Positions 28,297 through 32,842 of a DNA stretch of 32,842 nt are shown one piece after another. This stretch comes from a virus. The stretch spans positions 1 to 32,842 of the IMG/VR virus record IMGVR_UViG_3300009068_000105, one strand, 5' to 3'. Every line of letters begins with the position of its first letter. Position 1 is the first letter of the stretch. The notes beneath the pieces were generated by a model. The model was not told where the DNA came from and made no database searches. It saw only the letters and a list, made by a program, of their open reading frames with translations. The translations under genes were made by a program, and so were the position numbers.

Positions 28297-28671
28297 ATGA
28301 TACATTTAACAAAAGCCCAAACTAATACGATTGTGTTAACATTAACTGAAAAGCAGTTATTGACAAGCCCAAATTATTTATTTGTATTTACTAACAGAAG
28401 TACAAATTTAGAGGTTAAGTTTGTCAAGTTATTTGCTAATGATACAAGTTTGTACAAGAATAGGTACAATGAATTTAGCATTGTTACAAACACATATTTT
28501 CTAAACGAATTAGAGGGTCAATACACCTATGAAATATATGAGCAGGCAAGTACATCAAACACAAATCCTAGTGGCTTAAATAAGCTAGAAACAGGCATTA
28601 TGTGGCTTTCAGGTTCTACCCTAACCTATAATCAATATACAACAACAGACACTTATACAATTAGACAATGA
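28297..28671 (+). CDS. Small virion-associated hypothetical protein
   Basis: A 124-residue beta-rich protein (TNTIVLTLTEKQLLTSPNYL, then LFVFTNRSTNLEVKFVKLF and YTYEIYEQAST) resembling phage Ig-like or decoration domains. It follows the operator-like gap and its stop overlaps the portal start as ATGA. It is probably a structural accessory protein; exact role unknown. Confidence 0.55.
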   Translation: MIHLTKAQTNTIVLTLTEKQLLTSPNYLFVFTNRSTNLEVKFVKLFANDTSLYKNRYNEFSIVTNTYFLNELEGQYTYEIYEQASTSNTNPSGLNKLETGIMWLSGSTLTYNQYTTTDTYTIRQ

Positions 28672-30650
28672 TAGATTTAAGAGTACTAACATTCGCGGAA
28701 GCCAGACAACCTGAATTTAAAGAAAAGAAGGGTATTGATGGCGGCTACATTAAATATGGTGAGAACAACGATTACCCAGATTATATAGTTGATTTATATA
28801 ACAAATCAAGTAAGCATAGTGCTATTATTAAAAGCAAGGTACATTATATTACCGGCAATGGTTGGAGTGGCGAAGCGGATGCACAAGCATTTATAGACAG
28901 AGCTAATAGAGTTGAATCTTTAAATGATTTAACTAGAAAGGTATCTTTAGATATTGAGATATTTGGTGGTGCTTATATAGAAGTTATATGGGATTTATCA
29001 GGAAATATTGCAGAGTTATGGCATTGTGATTATACTAAGATTAGAACTAATAAAGATAATACTCAATATTGGTATAAAGAAGATTGGAAAGATAACAAGG
29101 TTAAACCAGATGTTATTCGTGCATTTAACACTAAACAACCAAATGGTAAGCAAATCCTTTATGTAAAAGAGTACAGACCTAATATTGGTATTTATGGATT
29201 GCCTAGTTATTTTGCAGCATTAAACTATATTGAATCTGACATTGAAGTATCTAAGCATATCTTAGGTAACGCACAGACAGGGTTTTCTGCTAGTAAACTT
29301 ATTACTTTACCTAATGGCGAACCTAGTGATGAAGAGAAACGTAATGTAGATAATAGATTAAGAAAGACTTATAGTGGTGCGGATGGTAAAAAGTATATGA
29401 TTGCTTTTGTAAATGATATATCTAGAAAGCCTATCGTAGATGACTTAGGTACAAGTGATTTAACTAAAGAAGATTTTGGTAGAGTAGATGCTTTAATTCA
29501 AACTAATATATTTTCAGGACATCAAGTTACTACTCCATCTATTATGGGTATTGCCGAAGCAGGTAAGCTAGGAAGCAGAACTGAGATGAGAGATGGTTAC
29601 GAGATATTTAAAAACACTTATGTTAACGCAAAACAAATGCACCTAGAAAGTGTGTTTAATATGTTAGCTAAATTAAAAGGTGTTACAAGTGAAATTAAGA
29701 TTATCCCTACAGAACCGGTTGGAATTGAATTTAGTGAACAAACTATTTCTAGTATTGCACCTAAAGAATGGATATTAGAAAAATTAGGTATTGATATGAC
29801 TAAATATGCGCCTATGCAAGATGCTTCTGTACCAATACAGAACCTATCTGTTAACGAGCATATTAAAGGTTTAAAAGGTCGTGAGTGGCAAAATATGCAG
29901 CGCATTATTCGTGAGTTTACAAATGGTAAGATTAACAGAGAACAAGCTACTGCAATGCTTAAAACAGGCTATGCTTTAAGTGATGAAGAAGTTAATACCT
30001 GGTTAGGCTCTGATGAATTAGAAGCTGAGTTTGCTGCACAAGATTTTAGTGTATTCTTTGAGTTTGGTGAGAATAAAGAATCGTTTAATGTTTGGAAATC
30101 TAAAAAACGTTTTAATGATGAGACCGACTTTTATATGTTTGCAGATGTTAACCAATTAGAATCGGACATATTAGACCAAATTAGCAAGCAAAAAGATATT
30201 ACACCGGAAGTATTGGCAGAGGTTTTAGATGAAAATGTAGATACTATAAATACAGTTCTAAAAGACTTAGAGGATAGAAAAATATTAAAGGTTAAAGAAA
30301 CTAAAATAGGTAAAGGAATTAATAGCAATATTATTGTATCAAGAGAATTAACGCAGCCATTAAGTAAGGCGGTTGGTGAAACAAAGCCACAGACTACAGA
30401 GATTTTAGTTCGTTATTCTTATGAATGGATACCAGGGTTTAATGATAGTGACATTAGTAATAGCAGACCTTTTTGTAAGGCTTTATTAGGTGCTAATAAA
30501 GTATATAGCAGAAGTGATATTGAAATGATGAGTGCAAGATTAGGCTATTCAGTATGGGATAGAAGAGGCGGTTGGTGGAACGATGGTGGTGTAATAAGTG
30601 AATCTTGCAGACACGAATGGCGCACAAATGTAGTAACAAGAAAAAAATAA
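28668..30650 (+). CDS. Portal protein with C-terminal winged-helix and Cys/His domains
   Basis: Residues 1-430 read as a portal protein: VHYITGNGWSG near the N-terminus, YIEVIWDLSGNIAELWHCDY, SDIEVSKHILGNAQTGFSAS and KPIVDDLGTSDL. About 200 extra residues follow: a winged-helix-like segment (about 495-540, DITPEVLAEVLDENVDTINT, then VLKDLEDRKILKV) and a terminal domain with SRPFCKALLGANK, GYSVWDRRGGWW and CRHEWRT. The terminal domain resembles the Cys/His end of MuF-like minor head proteins. It forms the DNA entry ring and may also dock minor head proteins. Confidence 0.8.
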   Translation: MIDLRVLTFAEARQPEFKEKKGIDGGYIKYGENNDYPDYIVDLYNKSSKHSAIIKSKVHYITGNGWSGEADAQAFIDRANRVESLNDLTRKVSLDIEIFGGAYIEVIWDLSGNIAELWHCDYTKIRTNKDNTQYWYKEDWKDNKVKPDVIRAFNTKQPNGKQILYVKEYRPNIGIYGLPSYFAALNYIESDIEVSKHILGNAQTGFSASKLITLPNGEPSDEEKRNVDNRLRKTYSGADGKKYMIAFVNDISRKPIVDDLGTSDLTKEDFGRVDALIQTNIFSGHQVTTPSIMGIAEAGKLGSRTEMRDGYEIFKNTYVNAKQMHLESVFNMLAKLKGVTSEIKIIPTEPVGIEFSEQTISSIAPKEWILEKLGIDMTKYAPMQDASVPIQNLSVNEHIKGLKGREWQNMQRIIREFTNGKINREQATAMLKTGYALSDEEVNTWLGSDELEAEFAAQDFSVFFEFGENKESFNVWKSKKRFNDETDFYMFADVNQLESDILDQISKQKDITPEVLAEVLDENVDTINTVLKDLEDRKILKVKETKIGKGINSNIIVSRELTQPLSKAVGETKPQTTEILVRYSYEWIPGFNDSDISNSRPFCKALLGANKVYSRSDIEMMSARLGYSVWDRRGGWWNDGGVISESCRHEWRTNVVTRKK

Positions 30651-30657
30651 AAAAGAA

Positions 30658-31230
30658 ATGTCATTAAATACATTATTTATATCGGTACAAAGTATCAAGG
30701 ATAGAACAGGCTTACACGCAAACGTGGATGAGAAATTAGTATTGCCAGAAATTAAGACCGCGCAAGATATGTATATAATGCCTGCTCTAGGTAGCACATT
30801 ATATAATAAATTACAAAGTGCTATTAATGGTTCTAGTTTAAATGCTAATGAAACTATTTTATTAAATAATTACATTACGGATTGTCTAGTGTATTATGTA
30901 ATGAGTGAATTACCTATGGGTTTATCATATCAATTCTATAACAAGGGATTGCTTAGAAAGAATGGCGATAATACAGAGAATCCTTCTATGCAAGATATGA
31001 TTGATGTCGCTAATAGATACAGAGCAAGAGCAGAGTTTTACAAGCAAAGAATGATAAAGTATTTAAGACAAAACAATGTTATCTACCCAGAGTATTTAAA
31101 CTTTACAAGTGGAATAGATACTGTAGTTCCTGACCTTGAAGGCTACACTTCATCTTTATATTTAGAGGATGATAGTTGTTATGATAGTAAGAACTTAGAG
31201 AAAAAATATCAAGGTAAAATAGGTTGTTAA
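30658..31230 (+). CDS. Head-tail connector-like protein
   Basis: The 190-residue product, helical in the N-terminal half (ENDEKLVLPEIKTAQDMYI-like region), has MPALGSTLYNKLQSAI and YITDCLVYYVMSELP, with an aromatic YRARAEFYKQRMIKYL segment. Size and place after the portal gene match head-tail connector proteins of Bacteroidetes phages. No catalytic motif. Confidence 0.6.
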   Translation: MSLNTLFISVQSIKDRTGLHANVDEKLVLPEIKTAQDMYIMPALGSTLYNKLQSAINGSSLNANETILLNNYITDCLVYYVMSELPMGLSYQFYNKGLLRKNGDNTENPSMQDMIDVANRYRARAEFYKQRMIKYLRQNNVIYPEYLNFTSGIDTVVPDLEGYTSSLYLEDDSCYDSKNLEKKYQGKIGC

Positions 31231-31231
31231 T

Positions 31232-31366
31232 ATGAGCAAAGAAGCTAACATTAAAAATCAAACTAAGTTAAAAGTTTATTTAGAAAAAACAAAAAAAGAT
31301 GGCATTAACACTAAATCAGTTAGTAAAACAAATAACAGCATTCGGAAACAATCACAAGCAAATTAA
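31232..31366 (+). CDS. Possible small basic protein (44 aa)
   Basis: ATG 31232 opens a 44-codon frame, MSKEANIKNQTKLKVYLEKT, then a Ser/Asn/Lys end. It lies in the 68-base gap after the connector gene, but its last 68 bases overlap the next gene, so the second half may be a shadow. Kept with low confidence. Confidence 0.3.
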   Translation: MSKEANIKNQTKLKVYLEKTKKDGINTKSVSKTNNSIRKQSQAN

Positions 31367-31739
31367 GTTTGTGTACTTTGGTGATGTTTGGGAAAGGCTA
31401 AGTAATGGTGAGATAACTTACCCTGCTATGTTTTTTACATTAACTAATGCTCAAATCTTAGCAAAGCAAATACAATACAATTTTTCTATCTATGTTATGG
31501 ATAGAATGCTAATGGAGGAAACAAACGAAACTGAGGTACTTAGTGATATGACTTTAATAGGTCAAGATATGGTAGCAAAGTTTAGAGACCCAATATATAA
31601 TTGGATAGCTAATGATAATATGCCAATTACATTTTATACTGAAAGCGACCCTGATTCATTAGCCGGAATAAAAATCGATATTACATTAACATTAAGTTCG
31701 TTAAACGACACTTGTCAAATACCTGAAAATGCAATCTAA
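31299..31739 (+). CDS. Tail terminator/neck-like protein
   Basis: The 146-residue product (FVYFGDVWERLSNGEITYPA, then MFFTLTNAQILAKQIQYNFS and LIGQDMVAKFRDPIYNW) has an alternating alpha/beta pattern of tail-terminator-like neck proteins, with a final strand IKIDITLTLS. Its stop lies within the first codons of the fibre gene (11-base overlap). Function inferred from size and place. Confidence 0.6.
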   Translation: MALTLNQLVKQITAFGNNHKQIKFVYFGDVWERLSNGEITYPAMFFTLTNAQILAKQIQYNFSIYVMDRMLMEETNETEVLSDMTLIGQDMVAKFRDPIYNWIANDNMPITFYTESDPDSLAGIKIDITLTLSSLNDTCQIPENAI

Positions 31740-32842
31740 AAAAATTAATCAATTATCAACTGACCTAGCACCAGATGCTACAGATTTAACTATAGTAGCT
31801 GACCCTACAACAGGCTTAGCTAAAAAGGTTACACTACAACAACTTGCTTTTTTATTTGGTTCTTTAGTTGACTTCTATGCAAATAGAGCTGCTTTCCCTG
31901 CAGTAGGACAAGTTAATATTTTATATTGTGCTAAAGACACAAGCAAACTTTATTTATGGAGTGGTAGTGCTTATGTAGAGGTTTTCCCTAGTCAGGCTTT
32001 GTTAAATACTTACCAATTAAGAAGTGAGATAGGAGTTTCAAATGGTTACGCATCTTTAGATAGTGCCGGTAAAGTACCTGTATCTCAGTTACCTGCAAGT
32101 CTTATGGAGTACAAAGGTATGTGGAATGCTTCAACAAATACTCCTACTTTAGCAAATGGAACAGGTGATACCGGTGATGTTTATATATGTAATGTTGCAG
32201 GTAGTGTAAACTTTGGCGCAGGTAGTATTTCTTTTGCGGTTGGTGATTATGTTATTTATAGTGGTAGTATTTGGCAGAGGTCAAGTGGTGCGATGGGAAC
32301 AGTTACTTCGGTTGCTGCTTTAACATTAGGTACAACAGGAACAGATGTTTCTTCTAGTGTAGTTAATGGTAGTACAACTCCGGTAATTACTTTAAACATT
32401 CCAGATGCAAGTGCAACTGCAAGAGGGTTAATTACAACAGGAACACAAACTATTGCAGGTGCTAAGACTTTTTCAGATACTATTGTTGCTCCACAAATAA
32501 AAGCATCTACAAGTGGAGGTTTAAGTATTAATGCTAATAGTGGAACACAGATAGCTAATTTAGGTGCTGGTGGTGGTGCTAATATGACATTGTATGGTGG
32601 ATTAAGTGGTACAAGTGCTTCATTTAGTGGTGATTTAACTATAGACACAAATACTTTATTTGTAGATAGTACAAATAATAGAGTTGGAATAAAAACAGGA
32701 AGTCCATCTTATGATTTAGATGTTAGTGGTACAGGAAGATTTACAGGAGCATTGACGGCAGCAGGATTAACTTTAACAACTGCAGGTTCTACTTCTGCTC
32801 TTATACAAGGTACAGGTACAAACGTTTATAGTTCATTGTCTT
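31729..32842 (+). CDS. Tail fibre, N-terminal part (3'-partial)
   Basis: ATG 31729 opens a frame still open at the right edge. It starts MQSKKINQLSTDLAPDATDL and TIVADPTTGLAKKVTLQQLA, a typical virion-attachment end of Bacteroidetes phage fibres, followed by Gly/Ser/Thr-rich stalk sequence (SGDLTIDTNTLFVDSTNNRV, GTGRFTGALTAAGLTLTTAG). Style, register motifs and content match the fibre sequence at 2-799, whose S74 chaperone would be its C-terminus. The junction needs 1, 4, 7 or more missing bases (1 mod 3) to keep frame; direct joining would create TAA. Confidence 0.8.
   Translation, partial: MQSKKINQLSTDLAPDATDLTIVADPTTGLAKKVTLQQLAFLFGSLVDFYANRAAFPAVGQVNILYCAKDTSKLYLWSGSAYVEVFPSQALLNTYQLRSEIGVSNGYASLDSAGKVPVSQLPASLMEYKGMWNASTNTPTLANGTGDTGDVYICNVAGSVNFGAGSISFAVGDYVIYSGSIWQRSSGAMGTVTSVAALTLGTTGTDVSSSVVNGSTTPVITLNIPDASATARGLITTGTQTIAGAKTFSDTIVAPQIKASTSGGLSINANSGTQIANLGAGGGANMTLYGGLSGTSASFSGDLTIDTNTLFVDSTNNRVGIKTGSPSYDLDVSGTGRFTGALTAAGLTLTTAGSTSALIQGTGTNVYSSLS

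Noticed and set aside
32256-32648. Minus-strand frame of 130 codons opposite the fibre gene
   Set aside because: Low-complexity Val/Pro/Leu sequence mirrors the Gly/Ser/Thr-rich fibre; the + strand frame has the better protein pattern.
1-32842. Integrase, lysogeny repressor, tRNA genes and CRISPR arrays
   Set aside because: No tyrosine or serine recombinase motif, CI-like repressor, cloverleaf or regularly spaced repeat-spacer pattern was seen on either strand.

Overview
The window looks like a nearly complete genome of a tailed, siphovirus-like phage of the Bacteroidetes (probably a Flavobacterium- or Sphingobacterium-like host). Every convincing gene is on the + strand. The DNA is AT-rich and genes abut or overlap by 1-20 bases. 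Start codons are preceded by A-rich sequence rather than Shine-Dalgarno sites, and promoters fit the Bacteroidetes TTTG / TAnnTTTG pattern. No integrase, CI-like repressor, tRNA, CRISPR array or insertion sequence was seen, so lytic growth is the simplest reading.

Layout. The two ends fall in what appears to be one tail-fibre gene: the N-terminal part begins at 31729 and runs off the right end, and the C-terminal part with an S74 self-cleaving chaperone occupies 2-799. The genome is therefore probably circular or circularly permuted, with a few bases missing at the junction. Next comes a lysis cassette (845-2282: small membrane proteins/holin candidates, a unimolecular-spanin-like lipoprotein and an M15 endolysin). 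Then a DNA-metabolism block follows (2282-9251: DEDDy exonuclease, ERF annealing protein, HTH protein, SSB-like peptide, DnaA-domain-IV protein, cytosine-N4-type methyltransferase, replication proteins, PDDEXK nuclease, sigma-like factor). A surface-glycan block (9737-11804) holds an LpxA-like hexapeptide transferase and two glycosyltransferases. The packaging block (11791-15887) holds a HAD fusion, HNH nuclease, ParB-methyltransferase, and terminase small and large subunits. The tail block (16207-25300) includes a tail-assembly chaperone with a likely -1 frameshift, tail/baseplate proteins, a threonine-tract protein, a third glycosyltransferase and the tape measure. The head block (25321-31739: protease, scaffold, major capsid protein, portal fusion, connectors) lies after the tail block, which is an unusual order.

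Regulation. Two promoters, before the early/replication block (3697-3786) and before the tail/head block (15889-15981), share one architecture: two TACCRCTYAT boxes exactly 20 bp apart, then a related TTTGGAWAGT..GTATATAT core and a TAnnTTTG -7 element. This suggests one regulator acting on both blocks. A second candidate regulatory element is a compact leader (6025-6103) before the first methyltransferase. Its 7-base hairpin loop is perfectly complementary to an upstream 7-mer, predicting a pseudoknot-type RNA switch. All functional assignments rest on motifs recognised by eye; no database search or folding program was run.
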